Shown piece after piece: positions 1 through 9,918 of a stretch of DNA of 64,000 bases. Origin of the DNA: Cyclobacterium plantarum (GTDB taxonomy: Bacteria > Bacteroidota > Bacteroidia > Cytophagales > Cyclobacteriaceae); contig NZ_JAANYN010000004.1 of NCBI RefSeq assembly GCF_011290685.1, forward strand, positions 62,001-126,000. Direction: 5' to 3'. Position 1 is the first letter of the stretch. Each line of letters starts with the position of its first letter. Under the pieces are notes generated by a model that saw only the letters and a list, made by a program, of their open reading frames with translations, was not told where the DNA came from and did not search any database. A program made the translations under genes and the position numbers.

Positions 1-863
1 GGGTGAAAGTAGGATGGGTCAGTGGTTTGAACCGGTTATATTTTTTATATGAGGCCTATGACGATTTTTGGGATTTCGAACGGTTTAATCCCAAAGGATA
101 TTTAAATGACATTTTCGAAATTGTGGTAGACGGAGACATGTCCGGCGGGCCTTTTATTTATAATCCGCTCCTTCCGGAGGCCAGAAAATGGGGAAATCAT
201 CCGGTACATATCCAAAACCATTTGGCATTCAGTGGCTATCATGCCCAAAATTACCATATTTTTACTCCTCCGGTTAACGGCAGCTGGACCTTGATTTGGG
301 GAGCCCAACCCTGGATTGCTGCTTTCCCTTTTGCACATCATGCTTATGATTTTGATTTGGAACATGGGGCCTCAGGAAAATTAACGCTGGAATTTTGGAT
401 TACCCCCTTTGACCAGGCACCATTCGAAGGACCGGATCATGCCCTGGTATCTCAGCTTTATGAAAACAAGGTAATCGGTTTATCCTGGTCGGTATTGGAT
501 TTTGATGGAGGAGAGAGGGATGGCCATTTCAATTTATCGCACGACACAAGAATGGTATCAGACGCCTCCTACCTGTGTGCGTTCAGGTTGATGCCCCTGG
601 AAAAAGACCAAAAACCGCAAATAAAGGCTGATTGGTCTTTTGGTTTGATGGAGCATAAAGACAGAACGGTAGCTTTCAGGGATGAATCCCTTGGAGCGGT
701 TGAAGCATGGTACTGGGATTTTGGAAACGGTGCTTATTCCACGGAGCAGCACCCCGTGTATCAATACCCGGAATCCGGAGTACATTATAATGTTACTTTA
801 GAAGTATCCGGTCCGGCTGGAAAAGACAAGAAAACCCGTTTTTGGGAGGTAATGGTCCCCTGA
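1..863 (+). CDS. CBM9-like / PKD-domain protein (5' end cut by window)
   Basis: The reading frame is open from the first bases. The GTG at position 3 is probably internal, because the sequence begins in the middle of a CBM9-like sugar-binding fold (the typical pattern of a tryptophan strand followed by LYFLYEAYDD). Residues about 220-286 form a PKD domain, with the characteristic WYWDFGNG core and a terminal VTLEVSG strand. PKD and CBM9-like modules are typical of secreted carbohydrate-active or surface proteins, so a role in glycan binding is likely, but the N-terminal part with any signal peptide or catalytic domain is outside the window. The gene lies 94 bp upstream of two sugar-type dehydrogenases on the same strand. 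What I see is the two folds; a link to carbohydrate use is inference. Confidence 0.7.
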   Translation, partial: VKVGWVSGLNRLYFLYEAYDDFWDFERFNPKGYLNDIFEIVVDGDMSGGPFIYNPLLPEARKWGNHPVHIQNHLAFSGYHAQNYHIFTPPVNGSWTLIWGAQPWIAAFPFAHHAYDFDLEHGASGKLTLEFWITPFDQAPFEGPDHALVSQLYENKVIGLSWSVLDFDGGERDGHFNLSHDTRMVSDASYLCAFRLMPLEKDQKPQIKADWSFGLMEHKDRTVAFRDESLGAVEAWYWDFGNGAYSTEQHPVYQYPESGVHYNVTLEVSGPAGKDKKTRFWEVMVP

Positions 864-957
864 AACAATACATGTTCAGGTCGAATTGGCCGGCGATTTG
901 AAATCTACGGCCTGATTGAGTACCAACTTTTAAAAACTTTTTCCTAAGTTTAACCTT

Positions 958-1977
958 ATGAATAAATTTGAGGATAAAGAGTTAAGGTGGGGTGTACTTG
1001 GCGTTGGGGATGTATGCGAGAAAAAGAGTGCTCCAGCCATGCAGAAGGTAAAGGGCTCCAAACTAGTGGCCGTCATGCGTAGAAACGGCGATAAGGCAGC
1101 TGATTATGCAAAAAGGCATGGTGTTCCCAAATGGTATGATGATGCAGATAAACTGATCAATGATCCTGAAGTCAATGCCATTTACATTGCCACTCCTCCA
1201 AATGCGCATCTGGAGCTGGCCCAAAAAGCGGCTGCTGCAGGAAAGCCTGTTTATGTGGAAAAACCCATGGCAAGGACCTATAAGGAATGCCTTCAGATGA
1301 TTGAGGCCTGTGAAAATGCACAGGTGCCACTTTTTGTGGCCTATTACAGAAGGACTTTGCCCAACTTTTTGAAAGTAAAATCCCTGGTGGATGAAGGAGC
1401 AATAGGGGTACCCAGGTATGTGGGGATTACGATAAATCAGCCCAGGCATCCTGATGTAAAACAGGACCCAAAAGATAACTGGCGCATTCATCCTGATGTG
1501 GCCGGTGGAGGTTACTTTTATGATTTGGGTTCCCACCAGTTGGACTTTCTGGATTTTCTTTTTGGCCCCATTGAGGAGGTAAACGGACAGGCTTTGAATC
1601 AGGCAGGCGATTATCCCGCAGAAGATATTGTTTTGGGCAACTTCAAATTCAAAAACGGGGTATTGGGAACGGGAAGTTGGTGCTTTACAACAGGCGAATC
1701 CTCCAAAAAGGATGAAATAAAAATTATTGGATCAGCAGGAGAAATAAGCTTTCCCTGTTTTTGGGGGACGAATGTCAGCTTGCGAAGAGACGGGGAAGTG
1801 GAGCAGGTATTTGAATTTGAAATGCCTGAGCATATCCAGTATTATTTGATCAAAAGCATAGTCGATGAGCTTTTGGGCAAGCAGGATATTTGTCCCAGCA
1901 GGGGAAAGTCTGCAGCAAGAACCAACTGGGTGATGGAGGAAATGATCAGCAATTTTAAAAATCAAAAGCATACATAA
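958..1977 (+). CDS. Gfo/Idh/MocA family oxidoreductase
   Basis: A 339-residue NAD(P)-dependent dehydrogenase of the Gfo/Idh/MocA family, which oxidises or epimerises sugars and inositols. The Rossmann glycine motif GVLGVGDV lies at residues 12-19, and the signature EKP, whose lysine is catalytic in the family, at 101-103. The C-terminal alpha/beta domain has GGGYFYDLGSHQLD at about 183-196, where the histidine is the usual second active-site residue. There is no signal peptide, so it is cytoplasmic. The stop is one base before the start of the next gene, another member of the same family, so the two are almost certainly cotranscribed. The substrate cannot be read from the sequence. Confidence 0.9.
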   Translation: MNKFEDKELRWGVLGVGDVCEKKSAPAMQKVKGSKLVAVMRRNGDKAADYAKRHGVPKWYDDADKLINDPEVNAIYIATPPNAHLELAQKAAAAGKPVYVEKPMARTYKECLQMIEACENAQVPLFVAYYRRTLPNFLKVKSLVDEGAIGVPRYVGITINQPRHPDVKQDPKDNWRIHPDVAGGGYFYDLGSHQLDFLDFLFGPIEEVNGQALNQAGDYPAEDIVLGNFKFKNGVLGTGSWCFTTGESSKKDEIKIIGSAGEISFPCFWGTNVSLRRDGEVEQVFEFEMPEHIQYYLIKSIVDELLGKQDICPSRGKSAARTNWVMEEMISNFKNQKHT

Positions 1978-1978
1978 G

Positions 1979-3013
1979 ATGAGTCAGAACAAACCATTGG
2001 GATTTGGAATTATTGGGACAGGCGCCATAGCCGGGATGCATGCTGCAGCTATAGAAGCCTGCAAAGATAGTCATTTGGTTGCGGTGTGCAGTTCCAGTGC
2101 AGAAAGAGCCAAATTGGCTGCTGAAAAATTCAAGGTTCCGGCAGACCACGAACTGAACGCATTTTTAGCCCGCAAAGAAATTGAAGTGGTGTGTATTTGT
2201 ACCCATAGTGGGCAGCATCTGGAACCTGCCCTTGCTGCAGCAAAAGCGGGCAAACACATCTTGTTGGAAAAACCCATAGAGGTGAGTCTGGACCGGGCTG
2301 ACCAATTGATCCAGGCATGCGAGGAAGCTGGAGTGAAATTGGGTGTGATTTTTCAAAACAGGTTAAAGCCGGGTTACCTGAAACTAAAAGAGGCTGTCCG
2401 GGCAGGAAAAATAGGGAGATTACTTTTAGGGACCGCTGCCATCAATTGGTACCGGGATCCGGCTTATTATTCAACAAGCAGTTGGAAAGGAACGAAAGAG
2501 GGTGATGGGGGTGCTGCACTGATCAATCAGGGTGTTCATACCATTGATTTGTTGCTGGACATCATGGGAGACGCCGAAACGGTTTATGGGCAAGTAAAAA
2601 CCATGGTCCATCGAATCGAAGGGGAGGACCTGGGTGCGGCGCTTGTCAATTTCAAAAATGGTGCTTTGGGAACCATAACGGGAGGAACATCCCTTTATCC
2701 CGGAAATCCGGAGCGCCTTGAGATTTATGGGGATAAAGGAAACATCATCCTGGAAGCGGGGAAAATTGTCACCTGGAATGTAAAGGGAGAAGAAGGAAAT
2801 CAAAAAGATGGCGGCAATCCGGGCGGGAGCGGGGCTTCAGACCCAATGGCCATTGATTTTAAATTGCACCAGGGCCAGGTAGAAGACATGGTGGCAGCCA
2901 TCAATGATGATCGCCATCCTATGGTGACAGGAAAAGATGCAAGAAGATCACTTGCCTTGATATTGGGAATTTACGATTCCTCCAGCACCAATAGGCCATT
3001 CAATTTGGTTTGA
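1979..3013 (+). CDS. Gfo/Idh/MocA family oxidoreductase
   Basis: A 344-residue cytoplasmic sugar-type dehydrogenase. It shows the dinucleotide-binding motif GFGIIGTGAIAG at residues 8-19, the catalytic EKP at 97-99 and a conserved GGAALINQGVHTIDLLLD segment at about 178-195, with H187 as the expected active-site histidine. It follows its family neighbour with a single base between stop and start, a spacing that implies translational coupling. Paired enzymes of this family often act in series on one sugar, for example oxidation and re-reduction at different carbons, but that is inference here. A 464-bp AT-rich gap follows. Confidence 0.9.
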   Translation: MSQNKPLGFGIIGTGAIAGMHAAAIEACKDSHLVAVCSSSAERAKLAAEKFKVPADHELNAFLARKEIEVVCICTHSGQHLEPALAAAKAGKHILLEKPIEVSLDRADQLIQACEEAGVKLGVIFQNRLKPGYLKLKEAVRAGKIGRLLLGTAAINWYRDPAYYSTSSWKGTKEGDGGAALINQGVHTIDLLLDIMGDAETVYGQVKTMVHRIEGEDLGAALVNFKNGALGTITGGTSLYPGNPERLEIYGDKGNIILEAGKIVTWNVKGEEGNQKDGGNPGGSGASDPMAIDFKLHQGQVEDMVAAINDDRHPMVTGKDARRSLALILGIYDSSSTNRPFNLV

Positions 3014-3477
3014 AATGTTAATAAATAAAAAAGGATATTTGTTTTTTATTATATTGCACTGTTTTATAAGAATAGGGCAATTTTTTTCCAATTAGAGCTG
3101 ATGTTTGTAATTAAAAATTAGTTTACCACCTGTGAAGGAAGCTTAACCAAACTTGTTTTTTATATTTATGTGAAATTGACAAAATCAAAAAGGTTAGAAT
3201 TCGTTTTTAAAATAATTCCGAGAGGATTTTACTTGGCGACAACAAAAAAATATTTTGCATAAAAAACAAACCCAAAGTTCAGTCGATTCTTGAAGTAATG
3301 GAAGGGTCATAAAGTCTTTCGGTATTTTTATGTTTTTCTACTAGATCTTTATTATTTTGAAAATGATATACATCTGCTTTTACACTTGAAAAATCAAATG
3401 TCTTTTTCCAGAAAAGTTTTGGGTTTATTGGCGGTTGCATAAGGGAAGAGTAAATTCATAATGAATTTTTATTTGCT
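3014..3477. other. AT-rich intergenic region upstream of the sensor kinases
   Basis: No open frame resembling a protein was seen on either strand. The stretch is strongly AT-rich. It must contain the promoter of the kinase pair. A TTG about 21 bases before TACACTTG (about 3357-3392) roughly resembles the Bacteroidota -33/-7 promoter, but this is a weak match. No clear terminator hairpin for the upstream dehydrogenases was found. Confidence 0.4.
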
Positions 3478-6400
3478 ATGGAAAGAAAGAGTAATTTAGG
3501 AAGCTGGCTTTCATTAAAAGATTTTAAACTTTTAGACACACTTCCTGAAAAGGAATACAATGATGTGGTTGCCATAGCTTCTCAGATTTGCCAAACTCCG
3601 ATTTCCCTGATCACCTTTTTGGATTCAGACCGGCAGTTTTTCAAAGCCCATCACGGATTGGAATTGACTGAAACACCACTGGACCAGTCCATATGCCTGC
3701 ATGCGGTGAAAAGTAAAGAGGACATATTTATTGTTACGGATGCCCGAAAAGATCCCCGGTTCAGGGATAATCCTCTGGTCAAAGGGGAACCACATATCGT
3801 TTTTTATGCAGGAGTACCCTTAATCACACCAAATGGGAATTCCCTGGGTGCTTTGTGTGTAATAGATACCAAGCCCAGAAAGATCAATGGCAACCAAAAG
3901 GCTTCCCTCTCCGCCCTGGCCGATCAGGTCATCAAATTGGTAGAATTGAGGAAGAATCATTGGGAATTGGAGAAAACCAGAGAAATCCTGCAGGAAGAAA
4001 AGAACAGGCTCAATAATATCATTGAGGCCACCAGGGTGGGTACTTTTGAGTGGAATGTGAAGACCAATGAAGTCAAAATTAACAACAGGTGGGCGGAAAT
4101 TGTGGGGTATACTTTGGAAGAATTGCAGCCGGTCAACATGGACACCTGGTACAAGTTGGTACATCCTGAGGACCTGGCCCATTCGGACGCCGCACTGAAA
4201 GATTGCTTTGACAGAAAAACCGAATTTTATGATATTGAGATCCGGATGATCCATAAAGCCGGCCACGAAGTCTGGATCAATGACCGGGGAAGGGTAGTGA
4301 AGTGGTCGGAAGATGGGAAACCATTACTCATGTCCGGAACACATACGGACATTACCGAAAGAAAAAATACCGAAATACAATTCAAAACCCTGAACGACAA
4401 CATTCCTGGTGTCGTGTACCGGTACAAGCTTTATCCAGATGGAAGCGATGAATTGCAATTGGTAAGCAATGGGGCAAATCTGTTGTGGGGAATACCTCCG
4501 ATAAGGGCCATGGAAAATAACCAAGAGGTATGGGCCAGGTATCATAAAGAAGACCTTATGGAGCATAAGGCATCGATTAAGGAATCAGCTAAAAACCTGT
4601 CATTCTGGACTCATGAATGGCGTTACCATCATCCTGATGGGTCTGAACGTTGGCATAAGGGTACCGGAATGCCCAAGAGAATGGAGGATGGCAGTACGGT
4701 TTGGGATGCTGTTATTTTGGATATTACTGAAAAGAAAAGGGCTCAGATCAAACTGGATGATACCTTGGTTTCCCTAAATGAAAGGATCAAAGAGCAACAT
4801 TGCCTGTATCAAATAACCAGATCTTGCAACCAGGAACAAGATATTGACCGGTTGTTGAGTAGAACGGCTGAAGTCCTACCTTCAGGATGGCAGTATCCCG
4901 AACGGACGGGAGCCCAAATCGAATATGGGGGGAAAATATTTGAAAGCCCAGGTTTTGAAGCCTCAAAGGACCTTATTCAACAACATTTTAACACCAAAGA
5001 AGGCAATCCGCTGCATATTACCATAACTTTTAAACCTTCCCCACAATTCAAAATGAAGGAAAATTCTTTTTTAAGGGAGGAGCGGCAATTATTGGAAACC
5101 ATTACGCATAATTTAGTTACAGCGATTGATCAGAAGGAAGCCAGCAGGCAATTAAAGCAATCGAACAGTAAAATTGCGGATCTGATCCAGACCATAGACG
5201 GAATAGTTTGGGAAGCTGATGTGGAAACCCTGGAATTCAACTTTATCAGCCAACAGGTCGAAACCATTTTAGGTTATAGCCCCGAGGAGTGGAAGTCAGA
5301 CCCGGAATTTTGGCAAAAACACATCCATCCCGATGACAGGTTTCATGCCTTAAACTATTGTGCAACCCAAACCAAGGCAGGGAGGGACCACAGTTTTGAA
5401 TACCGGATGAAGGCGGCGGATGGTAGGGATGTCTGGATCAATGATCTGGTAACTCTGGTCAAGGAAAATGGAAAGCCGGTGGCCTTAAGAGGTTTAATGG
5501 TGGATATTACCCATAAAAAACAGGTCGAAAAAGAATTGGCTTTAAGTGAAAAGCGGTTCAGGGCACTGGTTCAGGAGGGATCAGATTTGACTGCTATTTT
5601 GAATCTTGATGGGGAATATTTATATGTAAGTCCCAATTTCCAATCGATTGTTGGCTTTTCGGAAAAGGAACTAATTGGCAGAAGGGCCAGCGAATTTTTC
5701 CATCCGGATGATTTGGGAAGAATTGAGCTGGAATACCAGAATATGGCAAAAAGGAAAAGGATCAAATCGTCCCCTTTTCGTTTTAAAATCAAGGGTGGCG
5801 GCTGGTGCTGGCTCCAGAGTGTGGCTACGAATCTGGTGGAGGATGAGGCAGTCCAGGGTGTGGTAATCAACAGCGTGGAAATTACACGTTTGATGGAGAC
5901 CCAGGAGAAGCTGAAAACCAGTGAGGCCCGGTATCGGGGCTTTTATGAGTCTCAGACCAATTTTGTGATCCGAACCGATCTGGAGGGGAATTATTCCTAT
6001 GTCAATAAAAAATTTATTGAAGATTTTGGATGGATATACCCTGATGGTAAAATCATCGGCAAGAGCTGCATGCCCTCCATTTGTGATTATGATCATCAGC
6101 GGGTGATAGCGGTGGTGGAAAAATGCATAGACAAGCCGGAAGAAGTATTCAAGATTGAAATAGATAAGCCCAAAAAAGGCGGTGGTACAGTCACTACACT
6201 TTGGGATTTTATCTGCATGGTGGATGGTCAGGGAAATCCTTCTGAAATCCAGTGCATGGGTATTGATATCAGTGAGCGGGTGGCTTTTGAAAGGGCCCTT
6301 AAGAAAAGCAATGAACGGTATGAGTTGGTGAACAGAGCCACCAATGATGCCATTTACGACTGGGATGTGATCAATGATCGCTTTGAATGGGGGGATGGTT

Positions 6401-9400
6401 TTTACAGGATATTTGGTTTTGAAAGAGGAGAAGAAATAGCCACAATTGCCGATTGGGCCGGATTTATGCATCCCATTGATGCTGAGAACAATAAAGAAGA
6501 ATGGGAACAGTTTTTAGCTAATCCAGATCAAAACCGTTGGTACAAAGAGTTTCGTTTTTGCCATAAAAACGGTACTTATATCTATACCGAAGAGATAGGG
6601 TACATGATTAGGAATGATGAGGGCAAACCCTTACGCATGATAGGCGTATTACGGGATGTATCCGAAATAAAGAAAGTTTCCCTTCAGCAGGAATTAGAGC
6701 ATGAAATTTCCGGATTTTTCAAAACTGAAGCCAACCTAACAGAAACCCTTGGAAAGGTTCTGGAATACCTTAGCCAATATGGAGCCATGGTAGGTGCGGA
6801 AATCTGGTGGGCAGGTATCAAAGGCAAACAGGTAAATCTGGTACAAAGATATTGGAAAACTGAAAGGCTTTTCCAATTAGCAGGGAGCAAAGAAAGTTTT
6901 CTATATGGAGAGGGACTTCCAGGCCTCGTCTGGAAGAACGGAAAACCCCAGGTTTTTGAAGATTTGTCAGCGGTGCAGGGGTTTTACCGCAAAAGTTTGC
7001 TTAGTAAGGGTAAACTGAAAACAGCTGTTGGCATACCGCTCCTCCAGAAAGAAGAAGTGATGGGTGTATTGTTGTTTTTTGCAGAGGATAGGGACAATGA
7101 TATTTTGACCAATAGCCACCTGTTTCAATCCCTAGGGGCATTTTTGGGAGCCGAGATATTGAGGAAGCAGCAGGAAGACGAAATGATGTTGCTGTTCGAA
7201 AGTGCTCCGGAAATCCTGGCCATTACGGCTCCTGATGGTTATTTTGTTAAGGTCAATCCTGCTTTTTGTAAATTATTGGGCTATTCTCCGGAAGAATTGG
7301 TCTCCAGACCATTTATGGATTTCATACATCCGGAGGACATTGCGAAAACCAAAAATGAATTGCCGGAAATGTTTGCAAGAGAACAAAAGGCACGCAATTT
7401 TGTGAACCGCTACCTGACCAAATCAGGAGCAATCCGGTGGATTTCCTGGAACTCTTCAGAACCTTTTGGTGAAGAAGGGCTGGTTTTTTCTTATGGGTAC
7501 GATATCACCGGGATGAAGGATTTACAAAACCTTCTGGATAATGCTACCCAACTGGCGAGGGTGGGCAGCTGGGAAATTGATGTTCTGAATAATGAACTTT
7601 ATTTATCTAAAATAAGCAGGGAAATTTACGGAATTGGGGAGCATGAACATCTTGATGTAGCTTCTGCAATAGGCTTTTACAGGGAAGACGTAAGGGAATT
7701 TGTGGCTCAAACGGTCAAAAAGGGCATTGAGTCGGGTACTGGCTGGGATTATGAATTGCCGCTGATAGATGCTTCGGGAAATGAGTGTTGGGTAAGAAGT
7801 ATCGGGGAGGCCGAGTTCAGAGAGGGTGAATGTATCCGGCTTTACGGTAGTTTTCAGGATATCCATAACCGCAAAATGCTGGAACAGCAATTGGAAAGAA
7901 GAAATGAGTTGCTTTCTGCCATTACGAAAGTTATTGGTACATTTTTACAATCAGAGGATTGGTACCAGGCCCTGGATAAGGTGTTTGCGATTGCAGGAAG
8001 CGTGGTCCATGTGGATAGGGTGTATTACTTCGAAAATCATTTAGATCCGGAGAGTGGAAAGAAATTATGTAGTCAGCGCTTTGAGTGGACAGGTGATCGT
8101 GTAGATCCGCAGATTGACAATCCAATTTTGCAGAATATCGATGTAGGGGAATTTTCGGAAATTTTTGTACCATTGGAAAAAGGGCAAACCTACCAGGTCA
8201 TCACTTCTGAGCTGCCTGATGGGACAAGGTTTAAGGAGGTTTTGCAAGAGCAGGGAAACAAATCCTGTTTGGTCCTGCCCATCATGATGGACAAGAAGTT
8301 TTTTGGTTTTATTGGTTTTGACGATTGTACCACGGAGCGGGAATGGACTGATAGTGAAATCTCCTTTTTGCAGAATATCAGTTCCAATTTATCTGCTGCC
8401 ATTCAGCGAAGGAATAGCCAGCTGTCCCTTCAAAAGGCCTATGATGAGAAAAACACCTTATTAGAAAGCATAGGAGAAGCATTTTTCTCCCTAGACAAAG
8501 ATTGGAGAGTAATGTACTGGAATAAAAATGCTGAAAAATTACTGGGCATTAAAAGGAAAGAAATATTGGGTTTAAGTTTGTGGGCGAAGTTTCCCTCTAC
8601 TGGTGAAACGAGATTTTACGATCAATATGTCAATGCCATCAAGAATCAGCGTCCGATAACTTTTGAAGAATATTATCCCCCTTTAAATCTATGGTTGGAG
8701 GTAAATGCCAGTCCATCAGAAGAAGGTATCAGCGTCTTTTTCCGTGATGTTACAGAAAGAAAGCAGGCTGCAGAACAGATCAGGCAGTCCAATGAGCGAT
8801 TCGAAAAAATCTCCGAGGCCACCAATGATGCCATTTGGGATTTCGATGTAGAAAACAGCCGATTAATTTGGGGAAAGGGGTTCAGTACCTTGTTTGGCTA
8901 TGATTTGGAAAAAATCAAGCCCGATTTTGATTTTTTGTTTAGTTTGATTCATCCAGAAGACAGGGATAGGGTGGGACGCAAAATAAGTGAATACATGCAA
9001 AGTACCTCCCTGACCAACTGGTTTGAAGAATACCGTTTTCTGATGGCGGATGGATATTATGCATTTGTGATGGATCGGGCGGTTTTTATTAGAAATAAGG
9101 AGGGCAAGGTAAGCCGCGTGGTGGGTGCCATGACGGATATCTCCTACCGCAAAGAATATGAAGAGTCTCTGCAGGCCCTGAACCAGCAACTCGAACAACG
9201 GGCCAAAGAATTGGAGGTTTCCAATAAGGAATTGGAGCAGTTTGCCTACGTGGCCTCACATGATTTGCAGGAACCGCTCCGGATGGTAAGCAGCTTTATT
9301 GGGCTGTTGGAAAGGAAGTATGGAAATGTGCTGGATGAAAAGGCCCATCAATATATTAATTTTGCCGTTGGAGGTGCAAAGCGCATGCGTCAGATCATTC

Positions 9401-9918
9401 TCGATTTGTTGGAATATTCCAGGGTGGGAAAAAATGAAGAAGGGTTGAAAATCATCCAGCTGGATGATATTTTGGACGAAGTATGCCTGCTTCACCGAAA
9501 AGCGATTTCTGAAAAGAAGGCCAGGATCGAATACCATAAATTACCCGTCTTGATTACCTTCAAGTCCCCCATGACTCAATTGTTTAGTAATTTGGTTGGA
9601 AATGCCCTGAGGTACAGTTCACCTGATGTCCCTCCTTTGATCAATATTTCCGCAAAATCTGAAAATGATAGCTGGCTGTTTTCCGTATCGGATAATGGGA
9701 TAGGAATCGACCCCCAATTCCATGAAAAAATATTTATCATTTTCCAAAGCCTGCACAACAAAGAAAAGTATGGGGGTACCGGAATGGGACTGGCCATTGT
9801 GAAAAAAATCATTGAAAACCTCGGTGGGAAAATTTGGGTCGAGTCGGAAGAAGGGAAGGGGAGTACTTTTTATTTTACTTTGCCAAAAGTAGAAAATAAC
9901 CATGAGGAAAAGGTTTAG
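3478..9918 (+). CDS. giant multi-PAS/GAF sensor histidine kinase
   Basis: A 2146-residue soluble histidine kinase. I read, in order: GAF (about 25-160); PAS (174-297); PAS (298-422); a degenerate GAF-type sensor segment with LNERIKEQHCLYQI (about 430-555); four PAS domains (558-1065); GAF (1068-1234); two PAS (1235-1475); GAF (1475-1650); two PAS (1650-1898); then HisKA and HATPase. The PAS units show the usual HPED or HPDD and D-I-T-E-R-K ends. The phospho-accepting residue is H1928 in the SHDLQEPLRM motif. The ATPase has an N box (NLVGNALRYS), DNGIGID and GGTGMGLAIV. There is no transmembrane segment and no receiver domain, so an outside response regulator is needed; none lies nearby. The end overlaps the next kinase gene by 17 bp. 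Ten PAS repeats in one kinase is very large even for this phylum. Boundaries are approximate. Confidence 0.92.
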   Translation: MERKSNLGSWLSLKDFKLLDTLPEKEYNDVVAIASQICQTPISLITFLDSDRQFFKAHHGLELTETPLDQSICLHAVKSKEDIFIVTDARKDPRFRDNPLVKGEPHIVFYAGVPLITPNGNSLGALCVIDTKPRKINGNQKASLSALADQVIKLVELRKNHWELEKTREILQEEKNRLNNIIEATRVGTFEWNVKTNEVKINNRWAEIVGYTLEELQPVNMDTWYKLVHPEDLAHSDAALKDCFDRKTEFYDIEIRMIHKAGHEVWINDRGRVVKWSEDGKPLLMSGTHTDITERKNTEIQFKTLNDNIPGVVYRYKLYPDGSDELQLVSNGANLLWGIPPIRAMENNQEVWARYHKEDLMEHKASIKESAKNLSFWTHEWRYHHPDGSERWHKGTGMPKRMEDGSTVWDAVILDITEKKRAQIKLDDTLVSLNERIKEQHCLYQITRSCNQEQDIDRLLSRTAEVLPSGWQYPERTGAQIEYGGKIFESPGFEASKDLIQQHFNTKEGNPLHITITFKPSPQFKMKENSFLREERQLLETITHNLVTAIDQKEASRQLKQSNSKIADLIQTIDGIVWEADVETLEFNFISQQVETILGYSPEEWKSDPEFWQKHIHPDDRFHALNYCATQTKAGRDHSFEYRMKAADGRDVWINDLVTLVKENGKPVALRGLMVDITHKKQVEKELALSEKRFRALVQEGSDLTAILNLDGEYLYVSPNFQSIVGFSEKELIGRRASEFFHPDDLGRIELEYQNMAKRKRIKSSPFRFKIKGGGWCWLQSVATNLVEDEAVQGVVINSVEITRLMETQEKLKTSEARYRGFYESQTNFVIRTDLEGNYSYVNKKFIEDFGWIYPDGKIIGKSCMPSICDYDHQRVIAVVEKCIDKPEEVFKIEIDKPKKGGGTVTTLWDFICMVDGQGNPSEIQCMGIDISERVAFERALKKSNERYELVNRATNDAIYDWDVINDRFEWGDGFYRIFGFERGEEIATIADWAGFMHPIDAENNKEEWEQFLANPDQNRWYKEFRFCHKNGTYIYTEEIGYMIRNDEGKPLRMIGVLRDVSEIKKVSLQQELEHEISGFFKTEANLTETLGKVLEYLSQYGAMVGAEIWWAGIKGKQVNLVQRYWKTERLFQLAGSKESFLYGEGLPGLVWKNGKPQVFEDLSAVQGFYRKSLLSKGKLKTAVGIPLLQKEEVMGVLLFFAEDRDNDILTNSHLFQSLGAFLGAEILRKQQEDEMMLLFESAPEILAITAPDGYFVKVNPAFCKLLGYSPEELVSRPFMDFIHPEDIAKTKNELPEMFAREQKARNFVNRYLTKSGAIRWISWNSSEPFGEEGLVFSYGYDITGMKDLQNLLDNATQLARVGSWEIDVLNNELYLSKISREIYGIGEHEHLDVASAIGFYREDVREFVAQTVKKGIESGTGWDYELPLIDASGNECWVRSIGEAEFREGECIRLYGSFQDIHNRKMLEQQLERRNELLSAITKVIGTFLQSEDWYQALDKVFAIAGSVVHVDRVYYFENHLDPESGKKLCSQRFEWTGDRVDPQIDNPILQNIDVGEFSEIFVPLEKGQTYQVITSELPDGTRFKEVLQEQGNKSCLVLPIMMDKKFFGFIGFDDCTTEREWTDSEISFLQNISSNLSAAIQRRNSQLSLQKAYDEKNTLLESIGEAFFSLDKDWRVMYWNKNAEKLLGIKRKEILGLSLWAKFPSTGETRFYDQYVNAIKNQRPITFEEYYPPLNLWLEVNASPSEEGISVFFRDVTERKQAAEQIRQSNERFEKISEATNDAIWDFDVENSRLIWGKGFSTLFGYDLEKIKPDFDFLFSLIHPEDRDRVGRKISEYMQSTSLTNWFEEYRFLMADGYYAFVMDRAVFIRNKEGKVSRVVGAMTDISYRKEYEESLQALNQQLEQRAKELEVSNKELEQFAYVASHDLQEPLRMVSSFIGLLERKYGNVLDEKAHQYINFAVGGAKRMRQIILDLLEYSRVGKNEEGLKIIQLDDILDEVCLLHRKAISEKKARIEYHKLPVLITFKSPMTQLFSNLVGNALRYSSPDVPPLINISAKSENDSWLFSVSDNGIGIDPQFHEKIFIIFQSLHNKEKYGGTGMGLAIVKKIIENLGGKIWVESEEGKGSTFYFTLPKVENNHEEKV

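Noticed and set aside
5671-6471. Long minus-strand open frame of 266 codons inside the giant kinase gene
   Set aside because: It lies wholly within a well-supported coding frame on the other strand and its translation has no domain-like features; it is a shadow frame of PAS-coding sequence.
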